A stretch of 64,000 nt of DNA from Ramlibacter sp. (GCA_013815685.1 JACDFR010000010.1:22921-86920), one strand, 5' to 3'. Shown: positions 7,884 to 16,820, numbered from the stretch's first letter. The notes: generated by a model not told the origin, from the sequence alone. Translations and numbers: made by a program.

Positions 7884-8667
7884 GGCAGGCCTGGCAGCCC
7901 TGCTGGGGCCCGCGTTTTTCGCCGGGTCGGCCCTTGCGCAAACCCCCGTTTGCGACCGACCGGTGTTCCTCACGCTGGATACCGGTCACATGGAAGTCGC
8001 ACCCTTGATTGCCGAGGTGCTGGCGCGCCAGCACGTGAAAGTGACTTTTTTCGCCGCCAATGAGCGCACCAAGTCGGGCGACGGCAGCCTGGGCTCACAT
8101 TGGGCGCCGTGGTGGAAGGCCAGGGCGGCCGAAGGGCACGAGTTCGCGTCCCACACCTGGGACCATGTGTATTGGCGCGCGGACGTGCCCGGGACGCCAC
8201 CGCGATTTCGCGTTCGCGCGTCTGCGGGCCCCGACGAGGGCCGTGATCTGGTCTGGACGGCGGCACAGTATTGCGGTCAGATCGACAAGGCAGCGCAGCG
8301 GTTGCGGGAAATGACCGGCAAGAAGCCGCTGCCGCTGTTCCGCGCGCCGGGGGGCAAAACCTCGCCGCGCTTTCTTCGCGCCGCCAAGGCTTGCGGTTAC
8401 GAGCACGTCGCCTGGGCGCCGGCTGGTTTCCTGGGCGATGAGTTGCCCAGCGAAACCGCCAGCAATGCGGCTTTGCTGAAAAAGGCCTTGAACGATGTGA
8501 GAAGCGGGGACATCCTGGTAGCCCACCTGGGCATCTGGTCGCGCAAGGACCCGTGGGCGCCGACGGTGCTGGAGCCGCTCATCGTGGGGCTGAAGGAAAA
8601 GGGATTCTGCTTCCGGACCTTGCGCGACCACCCGGGCTATCGCGGCTGGATCGCCCAGGCGAACTGA
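7849..8667 (+). CDS. Secreted polysaccharide deacetylase-like (NodB-fold) protein
   Basis: A 272-residue exported NodB-homology protein. After a signal peptide (L-A-A-L-L-G-P-A-F-F-A-G, cleavage near ALA-Q) the first NodB motif reads F-L-T-L-D-T-G-H-M instead of T-F-D-D-G. The base Asp remains, but the second, metal-binding Asp is Thr. Motif 2 (S-H-T-W-D-H, two His metal ligands) and motif 3 (F-R-A-P-G-G) are intact. The late L-H motif looks like V-A-H-L-G-I-W. It probably acts on periplasmic N-acetylated glycans, but the altered motif 1 makes metal use uncertain. It overlaps the beta-propeller gene by 35 nt and is followed 2 nt later by a hydroxylase-like gene. Confidence 0.75.
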   Translation: MASGRSRTRLAEAGLAALLGPAFFAGSALAQTPVCDRPVFLTLDTGHMEVAPLIAEVLARQHVKVTFFAANERTKSGDGSLGSHWAPWWKARAAEGHEFASHTWDHVYWRADVPGTPPRFRVRASAGPDEGRDLVWTAAQYCGQIDKAAQRLREMTGKKPLPLFRAPGGKTSPRFLRAAKACGYEHVAWAPAGFLGDELPSETASNAALLKKALNDVRSGDILVAHLGIWSRKDPWAPTVLEPLIVGLKEKGFCFRTLRDHPGYRGWIAQAN

Positions 8668-8669
8668 CG

Positions 8670-9653
8670 ATGGACAAGTTGGAAGAAATCTTCGGCGTGG
8701 CACAGCAATGGCTGTATGAAACGCTGATGCAGCCGCTGATGTTCGCGCTGGGCCTGGGCCATTTGCTCGAAGACGGCTACGCCGCCAGTGGCTGGCTCCT
8801 CATGGGCCTGATACAGCTCGCCGTGCTGGTCGCGGTCATCGGGCCGCTGCAGTCGTGGCGCCCGGTGGAGGCCGTGAGCGACCGAGCCACTATCCACACC
8901 GACGTGCTGTACACGTTGATTCACCGGTTAGGGTTATTTCGCGTTGCGTTGTTCCTGCTGGTGGAGCCGTTGTTCGACGAGCTGTTCGGCAGCCTGCGCC
9001 TGGTGGGCTTCGGCACCTTCCATATCGACCAACTCTGGCCGGGGATCACGGATACCGCGCTGGTGAGCTTCATCGTTTACCTGGTCATTTTCGATTTTGC
9101 CGATTATTGGCTTCACCGGGCCCAACACGGCTCGAGCTGGTGGTGGAGCCTGCATTCACTGCATCATTCCCAACGCCAGATGACGATGTGGAGCGACAAC
9201 CGCAACCACCTTGCGGACGATCTCTTGCGCGACAGCCTGCTGGTCATGCTGGCGCAGCTGATCGGCGTGGCGCCCGGGCAGTTCGTGGCCATCGTCGCGA
9301 TCACGCAGTTGAGCGAAAGCCTGCAGCATGCCAATGTCAGGCTGTGGTTCGGCCGGGTGGGCGAGCGGCTTTGGATCAGTCCCCGCTTTCATCGGCTGCA
9401 CCACAGCATCGGGATCGGCCACGAGAGGACGGGCGCCCACCCTGCGATCGTGCGGGGCCGCAGCCCGGCCCTGGGTGGGCACAACTTCGGCGTCTTGCTG
9501 CCGTGGTGGGACATGCTATTCGGCACGGCCAACTTCGAACAGCGCTATGACCCGACGGGGGTGCGCGACCAGGTCGAGGCCGGCCGCGACTACGGGCGCG
9601 GCTTCTGGTCCCAGCAATGGCTGGGCCTCAAGCGCTTGGCCGGAAGGGCATAG
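8670..9653 (+). CDS. Sterol desaturase / fatty acid hydroxylase family membrane protein
   Basis: A 327-residue integral membrane di-iron protein of the fatty acid hydroxylase superfamily (sterol desaturase, ceramide hydroxylase, carotene hydroxylase relatives). Hydrophobic segments occur near residues 20-40, 45-62, 85-100 and 125-145. The histidine clusters are H-R-A-Q-H, H-S-L-H-H and H-R-L-H-H, matching the conserved HX3-4H / HX2-3HH / HX2HH iron ligands. It would hydroxylate or desaturate a membrane lipid using O2. ATG 8670 starts 2 nt after the deacetylase stop, so this is the third gene of a propeller-deacetylase-hydroxylase operon. Substrate unknown. Confidence 0.85.
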   Translation: MDKLEEIFGVAQQWLYETLMQPLMFALGLGHLLEDGYAASGWLLMGLIQLAVLVAVIGPLQSWRPVEAVSDRATIHTDVLYTLIHRLGLFRVALFLLVEPLFDELFGSLRLVGFGTFHIDQLWPGITDTALVSFIVYLVIFDFADYWLHRAQHGSSWWWSLHSLHHSQRQMTMWSDNRNHLADDLLRDSLLVMLAQLIGVAPGQFVAIVAITQLSESLQHANVRLWFGRVGERLWISPRFHRLHHSIGIGHERTGAHPAIVRGRSPALGGHNFGVLLPWWDMLFGTANFEQRYDPTGVRDQVEAGRDYGRGFWSQQWLGLKRLAGRA

Positions 9654-9673
9654 CGAGCCGTTAGCATCGGCAT

Positions 9674-10495
9674 ATGCAGGCATTCCCTCAAGCTGAGCCG
9701 CCCGATATCGGTCTCGTCATCGTCGGCGACGAAATCCTGTCCGGCAAACGCGCGGACAAGCACATGCCCAAGCTCATCGAGCTGCTGGCCGCGCGCGGTT
9801 TGCAGCTGATCTGGGCGGAATACGTCGGCGATTCGCGCGAGCGCATCACGGCCACGCTGCGACGCGCCTTTGCCTCGGGCGACGTGGTTTTTTCGTGCGG
9901 CGGCATCGGTGCGACGCCCGATGACCATACCCGCCAATGCGCGGGCAACGCGCTCGGCGTCGAGCTCGAACTGCATCCGCAGGCCGAAGTGCTGATTCGC
10001 GAGCGCATGCAGGACATCGCGCGGGAACAGGGGACTCCGTACGAATCCGATCGTCCCGACAATATCCATCGGTTGAACATGGGTGTCTTTCCGAAGGGCG
10101 CGCGGCTGATTCCCAATCCCTACAACAAGATCCCCGGCTTCAGCATGGGCCATGTGCACTTCGTGCCTGGGTTCCCCGTCATGGCCTGGCCGATGATCGA
10201 ATGGGTGCTCGATCACCATTACCCGCACCTGTTGCGCAAGACGGCGAACATCGAGAAATCGATCATCGTCTTCGGCGCCATGGAAGCGGCGCTCACGCCA
10301 TTGATGGAGCAGATCGAGCGCGACCACCCCGGGGTGAGGGTGTTCAGCCTTCCCAGCGTCGACCACCCCGAATACGGACGGCACATCGACCTGGGCGTCA
10401 AGGGCGAACCTGCCGTCGTGGAGCCGGCCTACGCGCAGTTGCGGGCAGGCTTGCAGAGCTTCGGGGCGAAGACGGGCCCTGAATTGGTGCGATAG
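9674..10495 (+). CDS. CinA-like molybdopterin-binding domain protein
   Basis: A 273-residue protein with the MoaB/MogA-like domain of competence/damage-inducible protein CinA. It shows I-V-G-D-E-I-L-S-G-K near the N-terminus, and S-C-G-G-I-G-A-T-P-D-D-H-T near residue 75, which is the family's T-G-G-x-G-x-T-x-D-D signature. It lacks the C-terminal nicotinamide-nucleotide amidohydrolase domain of full CinA (about 410 aa), so it is a stand-alone first domain, probably with a nucleotide-processing role. It lies just upstream of the glnA regulatory region, which starts within and directly after its 3' end. Confidence 0.8.
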   Translation: MQAFPQAEPPDIGLVIVGDEILSGKRADKHMPKLIELLAARGLQLIWAEYVGDSRERITATLRRAFASGDVVFSCGGIGATPDDHTRQCAGNALGVELELHPQAEVLIRERMQDIAREQGTPYESDRPDNIHRLNMGVFPKGARLIPNPYNKIPGFSMGHVHFVPGFPVMAWPMIEWVLDHHYPHLLRKTANIEKSIIVFGAMEAALTPLMEQIERDHPGVRVFSLPSVDHPEYGRHIDLGVKGEPAVVEPAYAQLRAGLQSFGAKTGPELVR

Positions 10496-10525
10496 AAGTC
10501 GCCCCATATTGGTGCTATAAGGCGC

Positions 10526-10542
10526 CGCACTGTTTTGGCGCG
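10526..10542 (+). promoter_or_regulatory. Candidate NtrC-binding site upstream of glnA
   Basis: CGCACTG-TTT-TGGCGCG resembles the NtrC dyad TGCACCA-N3-TGGTGCA. It lies about 90 bp upstream of the -24 element. Two further half-sites TTGGTGC occur at 10484-10490 and 10509-10515. The arrangement fits an enhancer for a sigma-54 promoter, and glnL-glnG lie just downstream of glnA. Match is imperfect. Confidence 0.5.
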
Positions 10543-10631
10543 CAACTTTTCCCGTAAGGAACGTCAGCAGCAGAGAACAAGGCAAAGATAGAGGACAATC
10601 GCCCAGCTTTGCATTGCGCCACGCACCAGCT

Positions 10632-10650
10632 TTGGCACAGAAACTGCATC
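10632..10650 (+). promoter_or_regulatory. Sigma-54 promoter of glnA
   Basis: TTGGCACAGAAACTGCAT contains the -24 GG (10634-10635) and -12 GC (10646-10647) separated by exactly 10 nt, matching the sigma-54 consensus TGGCAC-N5-TTGCA with one mismatch. It lies about 50 bp before the glnA start, with NtrC-like sites upstream. Confidence 0.8.
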
Positions 10651-10696
10651 CCTACCCCCGTCCAAATTCAACAACCATCCACCAGGAGAACCATTG

Positions 10697-12115
10697 ATGG
10701 CAGCCAAGACCGTCGCAGACGTGATGAAGATGGTGAAGGAAAACGAAGTCAAGTTTGTCGACTTCCGTTTCACCGACACCCGCGGAAAGGAACAACACGT
10801 CACGGTGCCCGTTTCCCACTTCGACGAGGACAAGTTCAGCGGCGGCCATGCCTTCGACGGTTCCTCCATCGCCGGCTGGAAGGGCATCGAAGCCTCCGAC
10901 ATGCTGTTGATGCCGGATCCCAACACCGCCAACATTGACCCGTTCTTCGAAGAGACGACGCTGTTCCTCTCTTGCGACGTGCTGGAGCCGGGCGACGGCA
11001 AGGCCTATGACCGCGACCCGCGATCCATCGCGCGCCGCGCCGAGGCCTACCTGAAGGCGTCCGGCATGGGCGACACGGCCTTCTTCGGCCCGGAGCCCGA
11101 ATTCTTCATCTTCGACGACGTGCGCTGGGGCGCCGACGGTTCGGGCTCGTTCGTCAAGATCGACGAGTACGAAGCGCCCTGGAACACCGGCAAGAAGATC
11201 GAGGGCGGCAACAAGGGCCACCGTCCCACCACCAAGGGCGGCTACTTCCCTGTTCCCCCGGTCGACAGCACGCAGGACCTGCGCGCCGAAATCTCCCTCA
11301 TTCTCGAATCCCTGGGCATCCCGGTCGAGGTGTTCCACCACGAAGTGGCCGGCGCCGGCCAGAATGAGATCGGCACCAAGTTTTCGACGCTGGTCCAGCG
11401 CGCGGACTGGACCATCCTCCTGAAGTACGTGATCCACAACGTGGCGAATGCCTACGGCAAGACCGCGACCTTCATGCCCAAGCCTATCGTCGGCGACAAC
11501 GGCTCGGGCATGCACGTGCACCAGTCGATCTGGAAGGACGGCAAGAACCTGTTCGCCGGTGACGGCTACGCCGGCCTGTCGGATTTCGCGCTGTACTACA
11601 TCGGCGGCATCATCAAGCATGCCCGCGCCCTGAACGCCATCACCAACCCCGGCACCAACAGCTACAAGCGCCTGGTCCCCGGATTCGAGGCGCCGGTGAA
11701 GCTGGCCTATTCGGCCAAGAACCGCTCGGCCTCGATCCGTATTCCCTACGTGGCCAACCCCAAGGGCCGCCGTATCGAAGCGCGCTTCCCCGATCCCCTG
11801 ATGAACCCCTACCTGGGCTTTTCCGCGCTGATGATGGCCGGCCTGGACGGCGTGGAGAACAAGATCCACCCGGGCGAGGCCGCCACCAAGGACCTGTACC
11901 ACCTGCCGCCCGAAGAAGACGCGAAGATCCCGACCGTCTGCCACAGCCTGGACCAGGCGCTGGACTACCTGGATAAGGGCCGCAGCTTCCTGACCAAGGG
12001 AGGTGTGTTCACCGACACGATGATCGACGCCTTCATCGAGCTGAAGATGCAGGAAGTGACCCGCTTCCGCATGACGACGCACCCGATCGAGTTCGACATG
12101 TACTACTCGCTGTAG
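10697..12115 (+). CDS. glnA: Glutamine synthetase, type I
   Basis: A 472-residue GSI enzyme that makes glutamine from glutamate, ammonia and ATP; it acts as a cytoplasmic dodecamer. Visible family motifs are D-G-S-S-I-A-G-W near residue 53, the metal-binding G-P-E-P-E-F-F near 130, and [12 protein letters not shown] near 265-275. The adenylylation region [10 protein letters not shown] near 395 carries the Tyr modified by GlnE. ATG 10697 is chosen because AGGAGA lies 7 nt upstream; a TTG immediately before it is not needed. It has its own sigma-54/NtrC promoter and a strong terminator, with glnL-glnG about 0.6 kb downstream. Confidence 0.97.
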   Translation: MAAKTVADVMKMVKENEVKFVDFRFTDTRGKEQHVTVPVSHFDEDKFSGGHAFDGSSIAGWKGIEASDMLLMPDPNTANIDPFFEETTLFLSCDVLEPGDGKAYDRDPRSIARRAEAYLKASGMGDTAFFGPEPEFFIFDDVRWGADGSGSFVKIDEYEAPWNTGKKIEGGNKGHRPTTKGGYFPVPPVDSTQDLRAEISLILESLGIPVEVFHHEVAGAGQNEIGTKFSTLVQRADWTILLKYVIHNVANAYGKTATFMPKPIVGDNGSGMHVHQSIWKDGKNLFAGDGYAGLSDFALYYIGGIIKHARALNAITNPGTNSYKRLVPGFEAPVKLAYSAKNRSASIRIPYVANPKGRRIEARFPDPLMNPYLGFSALMMAGLDGVENKIHPGEAATKDLYHLPPEEDAKIPTVCHSLDQALDYLDKGRSFLTKGGVFTDTMIDAFIELKMQEVTRFRMTTHPIEFDMYYSL

Positions 12116-12153
12116 GGCGATCCGATGCTGTAATTTCGCACGGCTTGTGGCAG

Positions 12154-12186
12154 GGAAAGGACGGCATCGGCCGTCCTTTCCTTTTT
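12154..12186 (+). terminator. Rho-independent terminator of glnA
   Basis: GGAAAGGACGG and CCGTCCTTTCC form a perfect 11-bp stem around a 6-nt loop, followed by TTTTT. It lies 38 bp after the glnA stop. Confidence 0.9.
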
Positions 12187-12272
12187 AGAATCAAGGGCTT
12201 AGTTGGCATTTCTTATCAATTGGTGGATACTGCAGAGCCAGCCCGTGCCTGCCGGTGCGAGGAGTCATCTCC

Positions 12273-12767
12273 ATGAAGTACGCTTTTCTTTTCCCCTTGG
12301 CCGTTGCCGCTCTGGCAACCCACGCCCACGCCCAGACCATCTATCGCTGCTCGGGCAACGTCTATACCAATGACGCTGCCGAAGCCCGTGCCAAGGGCTG
12401 CAAGACCTTGGAGGGCGGCAACGTCACCGTGGTGCAAGGCACGCGTGTCAACAGCCCTCCCGCCCCCGTCAAGGTCGCTGCCGCCACGCAGTCCTCGGCA
12501 GGTCCTGGCCAGCGGATCGAGGCGGACGAGCAGCGCGCGAGGGATTCGGACGCCCGCGGCATCCTCGAATCCGAGCTGAAGAAGGCGGAGGTCCGGCATG
12601 CCGACCTGGTCAAGGAATACAACAACGGCGAGCCCGAAAAGATGGGTCCGGAACATCGCAACTACCAGAAGTACCTGGACCGTGTCGCCGAACTGAAAGC
12701 CACCATCGCGCGCACCGAGAGCGACATCGCCGGCATCAGGCGAGAGCTGGGCCGGGTGTCAAAATGA
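12273..12767 (+). CDS. Exported protein with C-terminal coiled coil, unknown function
   Basis: A 164-residue protein with a signal peptide (MKYAFLFPLAVAALATHAHA, cleavage near A-H-A-Q). A short N-terminal motif T-I-Y-R-C-S-G-N-V-Y-T-N-D resembles DUF4124-type periplasmic proteins. From about residue 95 the sequence is charged and helical (ESELKKAEVRHADLVKEY, then a YLDRVAELKATIARTESD region), suggesting a coiled coil. ATG 12273 follows GAGGAG with good spacing. It sits between glnA and glnL, 4 nt ahead of glnL, and may be co-transcribed with the two-component genes. Function not known. Confidence 0.7.
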   Translation: MKYAFLFPLAVAALATHAHAQTIYRCSGNVYTNDAAEARAKGCKTLEGGNVTVVQGTRVNSPPAPVKVAAATQSSAGPGQRIEADEQRARDSDARGILESELKKAEVRHADLVKEYNNGEPEKMGPEHRNYQKYLDRVAELKATIARTESDIAGIRRELGRVSK

Positions 12768-12771
12768 GGGC

Positions 12772-13845
12772 TTGACCCAGCCAGCGCCCCTTTCCGCCCG
12801 CTTTCAATCGCTCGACCTGCTGGCCACCCTGGTGGCGGTGGTCGCGGGCGACGGAACCGTGCTCTTCGCCAACTCGGCGCTCGAAGACGCCCTCGGCAGC
12901 TCACGCCGTACGATCGAGGGCTCCGACTTTCCCCACTGTTTTACCGAGCCGCACCTCCTGCGCGGTGCGCTCGAGGGCGCGAGCGGCAATGTCTTCGCAG
13001 CCCTGCGCTACGATGCCTGGCTGGTCCGGCAGAACAATGGCGAGCCCTTGCCTGTCCACGTGGTCGTGGCACAGACCGACAGGCCGGGCGAATGCATCGT
13101 GGAGCTACTCCCGCTGGAGGCGCAGGCCAGGCAAGAAAGAGAAGAAAGGCTGATCGACCAGGCCCAGGCCAACAAGGAGCTGATCCGCAACCTGGCGCAC
13201 GAAATCAAGAACCCCCTGGGCGGGATCCGCGGCGCCGCGCAGCTCCTCGAGATGGAGATCGACTCCAAGGAGTTGAAGGAATACACCAAGGTCATCATCC
13301 ATGAGGCGGATCGGCTGCAGACCCTGGTCGATCGCCTGCTCGCCCCGCACCGCCGGCCGCACGTGGTGGGCGACGTGAACATTCACGAAATCTGCGAGCG
13401 CGTGCGTTCGCTCATCCTGGCGGAATTTCCCCGCGGCTTGAAGGTGGTGCGCGAATATGACGTGTCGATCCCCGAGTTCCGGGGTGACCGCGAGCAGTTG
13501 ATCCAGGCGGTGCTCAACATTGCACAGAATGCGTGCCAGGCGTTGTCCGATGCCATTTCGGCCGGCGAGGCGCAACTGATCTTGCGCACGCGAATCGCCC
13601 GGCAAGTGACTTTCGGCAAGCAGCGCTACCGACTGGCACTGGAATTGCATGTCATCGACAACGGGCCCGGTGTACCCGAGTCCATCAGGGACCGAATCTT
13701 CTTTCCGCTGGTATCTGGCAGGGAAGGCGGTTCGGGCCTGGGGCTGACACTGGCACAGACCTTCGTCCAGCAGCATCATGGACTGATCGAATGCGACAGC
13801 GTGCCCGGAAGGACGGATTTCAAGATGCTGATTCCGTTGCCATGA
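12772..13845 (+). CDS. glnL: Nitrogen regulation sensor histidine kinase NtrB
   Basis: A 357-residue soluble histidine kinase: a PAS-like N-terminal domain (about 10-110), then the H-box H-E-I-K-N-P-L-G-G-I-R-G-A-A with the phospho-His, an N-box (N-I-A-Q-N-A-C-Q-A-L), and ATP-lid motifs D-N-G-P-G-V-P and G-G-S-G-L-G-L-T-L-A-Q. Under nitrogen limitation it phosphorylates NtrC; PII (GlnB) switches it to a phosphatase. A TTG start at 12772 fits the N-terminus and the 4-nt gap; no ATG or GTG lies in frame near it. The partner glnG follows 34 nt after the stop. Confidence 0.93.
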   Translation: MTQPAPLSARFQSLDLLATLVAVVAGDGTVLFANSALEDALGSSRRTIEGSDFPHCFTEPHLLRGALEGASGNVFAALRYDAWLVRQNNGEPLPVHVVVAQTDRPGECIVELLPLEAQARQEREERLIDQAQANKELIRNLAHEIKNPLGGIRGAAQLLEMEIDSKELKEYTKVIIHEADRLQTLVDRLLAPHRRPHVVGDVNIHEICERVRSLILAEFPRGLKVVREYDVSIPEFRGDREQLIQAVLNIAQNACQALSDAISAGEAQLILRTRIARQVTFGKQRYRLALELHVIDNGPGVPESIRDRIFFPLVSGREGGSGLGLTLAQTFVQQHHGLIECDSVPGRTDFKMLIPLP

Positions 13846-13879
13846 ACCATTGATGTATTGACCAGGGTCACAAGAACAC

Positions 13880-15385
13880 ATGAAGCCGATCTGGATCGTT
13901 GACGATGACCAATCCATCCGCTTCGTGCTGGAAAAGGCCCTGCTGCGCGAGGACCTCCCCACCCGCAGTTTCACCAATCCGCGCGAGGTGCTGCAGGCAC
14001 TGGAATCGGGCGACGAGGAGAGCGGCCCGCAGATCCTGGTGAGCGACATCCGGATGCCGGGCGGATCGGGGCTGGATCTGCTGACCAAGGTCAAGGAGAT
14101 GCATCCTGGCCTGCCGGTCATCATCATGACCGCGTTCTCGGACCTTGACAGTGCGGTCTCGGCCTTCCAGGGCGGTGCCTTCGAGTACCTGCCCAAGCCG
14201 TTCGATCTGCCAAAGGCCATCGAACTGATACGCCGCGCCGTCGAGGAAAGCCAGCGCGAGGAGGTGGCGGAAGAGCGGATGGCCGCGGCGCCCGAGATGC
14301 TGGGCCAGGCACCCGCGATGCAGGACGTGTTCCGGGCGATCGGCCGCCTGTCGCAGAGCAACGTCACGGTGATGATCACGGGCGAGTCGGGCTCGGGCAA
14401 GGAGCTGGTGGCGCGGGCCTTGCACAAGCATTCACCACGCGCGGGCGGGCCGTTCGTGGCCATCAACACCGCCGCCATCCCCAAGGACCTGCTCGAGTCC
14501 GAGCTATTCGGCCACGAGCGCGGCGCCTTTACCGGCGCGCAAACGATGCGGCGCGGCCGGTTCGAGCAAGCCGACGGCGGCACACTGTTTCTCGACGAGA
14601 TCGGCGACATGCCCTTCGACCTGCAGACACGCCTTCTGCGCGTGCTCTCCGACGGGCATTTCTACCGTGTCGGCGGCCACAATGCGGTCAAGGCGAATGT
14701 GCGGGTGATTGCCGCGACGCACCAGGACCTGGAGCAGCGCGTCAAGGAAGGCGTGTTCCGGGAGGACCTGTTCCACCGCCTGAACGTGATCCGCTTGCGC
14801 CTGCCGGCGTTGCGCGAGCGGCTGGACGACATTCCGATGCTCGCGCGGCATTTCCTGCAGCAATGCGCCAGGCAACTGGGCGTGGAGCCCAAGCGCATCT
14901 CGGACCCGGCGCTGTCACGGCTGGGGACGTTCGGGTTTCCCGGCAATGTGCGGCAATTGGAGAACATCTGCCATTGGCTCACCGTGATGGCCCCGGCGCA
15001 ATTGATCGAGCCCAAGGACCTACCCCCCGAAGTGGGAACGGCCCCGGCGGAAACCCCGCCGCCGCGTGCTCCGTCACCCGCCGTGGCGCCGCCGCATGCG
15101 GCATCGCCGGACGACGCTGGCCGCACCGTGGCGGCCACGCCGCAGGTGCAAGCTTCCACCTCCGCGGGTCAAGACAGCTGGGAGTCGGGCCTCGAGGCCG
15201 AGGCGCTGGAGTTGCTGGCCAGCGGCCGCCACGACGTCTGGGAGGCATTGATCAGGCGGTTCGAGTCCAAGCTCATTCTCACTGCGCTCGCCAATACCCG
15301 GGGCCGACGCATCGAAGCCGCGCTGAAGCTGGGCATCGGGCGCAACACCATCACGCGCAAGATCCAGGAACTGGGGCTGGAATAG
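13880..15385 (+). CDS. glnG: Nitrogen regulation response regulator NtrC (sigma-54 activator)
   Basis: A 501-residue NtrC. The receiver domain (1-120) has the phospho-Asp in L-V-S-D-I-R-M-P-G. The AAA+ domain has Walker A G-E-S-G-S-G-K-E, the sigma-54-contacting loop G-A-F-T-G-A, and Walker B G-G-T-L-F-L-D-E-I-G. A Pro/Ala-rich linker near 380-430 is followed by the C-terminal Fis-type HTH R-R-I-E-A-A-L-K-L-G-I-G-R-N-T. It activates sigma-54 promoters such as the one before glnA in this window. The linker is longer than in enteric NtrC (469 aa), which accounts for the extra length. Confidence 0.95.
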   Translation: MKPIWIVDDDQSIRFVLEKALLREDLPTRSFTNPREVLQALESGDEESGPQILVSDIRMPGGSGLDLLTKVKEMHPGLPVIIMTAFSDLDSAVSAFQGGAFEYLPKPFDLPKAIELIRRAVEESQREEVAEERMAAAPEMLGQAPAMQDVFRAIGRLSQSNVTVMITGESGSGKELVARALHKHSPRAGGPFVAINTAAIPKDLLESELFGHERGAFTGAQTMRRGRFEQADGGTLFLDEIGDMPFDLQTRLLRVLSDGHFYRVGGHNAVKANVRVIAATHQDLEQRVKEGVFREDLFHRLNVIRLRLPALRERLDDIPMLARHFLQQCARQLGVEPKRISDPALSRLGTFGFPGNVRQLENICHWLTVMAPAQLIEPKDLPPEVGTAPAETPPPRAPSPAVAPPHAASPDDAGRTVAATPQVQASTSAGQDSWESGLEAEALELLASGRHDVWEALIRRFESKLILTALANTRGRRIEAALKLGIGRNTITRKIQELGLE

Positions 15386-15392
15386 GATCCCC

Positions 15393-15452
15393 GACGCTTG
15401 CCGGCTGCGCTGCCCCCCACGGGTGTTGGGGCCTTGGGGCGGCCCGGCGGCC
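15393..15452. repeat. Degenerate copy of the dispersed GC-rich repeat
   Basis: CTGCCCCCCACGGGTGTTGG and the following GGGGCGGCCCGGCGG share order and sequence with the repeat units at 36812-36875 and 42061-42118 (C-run/G-run palindrome, then GGCGA/GCCCGGCG). It fills the gap between the convergent glnG and xth stops. Family membership is by eye. Confidence 0.5.
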
Positions 15453-15453
15453 T

Positions 15454-16233
15454 TCAGAGTAGTTCGACCGTCACGGGCGCGTGGTCGCTCGGCTTGTCCC
15501 ACTTGCGCGGAACCCGGTCGATGGCGCATGCCTTGACTTCGGGTTTCAAGGCCTCGCTCACCAGGATGTGGTCGATGCGCAGCCCCCTGTTCTTCTGGTA
15601 GCCGAGCATTCGATAGTCCCACCAGCTGTAGCTCTTCTCGGGTTGTTCGAACAGGCGGAAGCTGTCGGACAGTCCCAGTTCCAGCAGCTTGCGGAAATGG
15701 TCCCGCTCCTGTGTGGTGTGGTGGATTGTTTCGCGCAGGCCCTCGGGGTCATACGAATCGCGGTCCTCGGGCGCAATGTTGAAATCGCCCAGCAGTACGA
15801 GGCGGGGATGCCCGGCCATCTCTTCGCGCAGGTAGTCGCGCAGGCCGCGCAGCCAGCTCATCTTGTATTCGAACTTGTCGGTCCCCGGCGCCTGGCCGTT
15901 GACGAAGTAGCCGTTGATGAGGCGCACTTCGCCTCCGGGGCCGTCGAGCGTTGCCGCAATCACCCGAGAATGCTCGTCGGCGAAACCCATGATGTTCTTG
16001 ACGATATCGCGCAGCGGCTGCCTGCTCATGATCGCGACGCCGTTGTAGGTCTTCTGCCCGAACACCGCGCAATGCTCGTAGCCGACCGAGCGCAGCACAT
16101 CGAGCGGAAACTTGTCGTCAGTGAGCTTGAGTTCCTGCAGGCACAGCACATCCACCGGGTTGGCCGCGGTCCAGTCCAGCACGTGCGCAAGCCGCGCCGT
16201 CAGCGAATTGATGTTCCAGGTGGTGATCTTCAT
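15454..16233 (-). CDS. xth: Exodeoxyribonuclease III
   Basis: A 259-residue member of the ExoIII/APE family, which removes abasic sites and 3'-blocking groups in base-excision repair. The N-terminus M-K-I-T-T-W-N-I-N-S contains the metal-coordinating Asn. L-Q-E-L-K-L-T-D carries the metal Glu, G-D-F-N-I-A-P the catalytic Asp/Asn, and S-D-H-A-P-V at the C-terminus the Asp-His pair. ATG 16233 is preferred to the GTG just upstream because the family begins at MKI. It is convergent with glnG. Confidence 0.93.
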   Translation of the reverse strand: MKITTWNINSLTARLAHVLDWTAANPVDVLCLQELKLTDDKFPLDVLRSVGYEHCAVFGQKTYNGVAIMSRQPLRDIVKNIMGFADEHSRVIAATLDGPGGEVRLINGYFVNGQAPGTDKFEYKMSWLRGLRDYLREEMAGHPRLVLLGDFNIAPEDRDSYDPEGLRETIHHTTQERDHFRKLLELGLSDSFRLFEQPEKSYSWWDYRMLGYQKNRGLRIDHILVSEALKPEVKACAIDRVPRKWDKPSDHAPVTVELL

Positions 16234-16240
16234 CACGGGG

Positions 16241-16819
16241 TCATACGTGCAGCACTGCCAGCAGACCGATTGCGACGCCGATGCCGCCCATCCCGAACAT
16301 TCCCCATTCGAGCCATTTCTTCTTGGTCAGCAGGGCGATTGCAGCCAGCGCGATCGACACCTGCAGTGCCGTCGTCGCCTGGGCCCAGCGATGATGCTGG
16401 TGCATCTGCTCGTCGCTGCGCTTGTCCCATTCGGTTGCCTGGGCTTCGAGCTTGCGGGCATCGGCCTCGATCTCTTTCTTTTCCTTCTCGTAGCGCTCGA
16501 CCTTGGTCTGGTAGATGCCCTGCTTGTCGGGCGGTGAGAGGTCGCGCGAGACTTCGGCCAGGGATTGCTTCGTGCTCTTGGACTGGAAGTAGTTCCACTG
16601 GTTGGCGGCTTCAGTTTTCTTGATGGCCGCGTTGTTCTTGTACAGGCCGGCGTTGGCCTGGGTCGCGCCGCCCATGTACGCGAAGATCGCGCCCACCGTG
16701 GCGATGACGGCGGTGAACATGGCGATCTGGTTGATCATCCCACTCTGGGAGGCGTGTTGCACGGCGTGCTCCATCTCGTGGTCGTGGGGGCCGTGGACGT
16801 GGAATCCTGCTTCGGACAT
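16241..16819 (-). CDS. DUF4337-type membrane protein
   Basis: A 192-residue protein. A His-rich N-terminus (H-V-H-G-P-H-D-H-E-M-E-H) is followed by a membrane segment near 32-50 (I-A-M-F-T-A-V-I-A-T-V-G-A-I-F). Then comes a long charged helix (K-V-E-R-Y-E-K-E-K-K-E-I-E-A-D-A), and two C-terminal hydrophobic segments near 150-190. This arrangement matches the DUF4337 family. ATG 16819 has AGGAG at good spacing. It lies between xth and folA on the same strand and starts 2 nt after folA ends. Function unknown. Confidence 0.8.
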   Translation of the reverse strand: MSEAGFHVHGPHDHEMEHAVQHASQSGMINQIAMFTAVIATVGAIFAYMGGATQANAGLYKNNAAIKKTEAANQWNYFQSKSTKQSLAEVSRDLSPPDKQGIYQTKVERYEKEKKEIEADARKLEAQATEWDKRSDEQMHQHHRWAQATTALQVSIALAAIALLTKKKWLEWGMFGMGGIGVAIGLLAVLHV

Positions 16820-16820
16820 T

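Noticed and set aside
12255..12272. GTG 12255 as start of the exported protein
   Set aside because: The ribosome binding site GAGGAG lies between it and ATG 12273, which begins a clean signal peptide.
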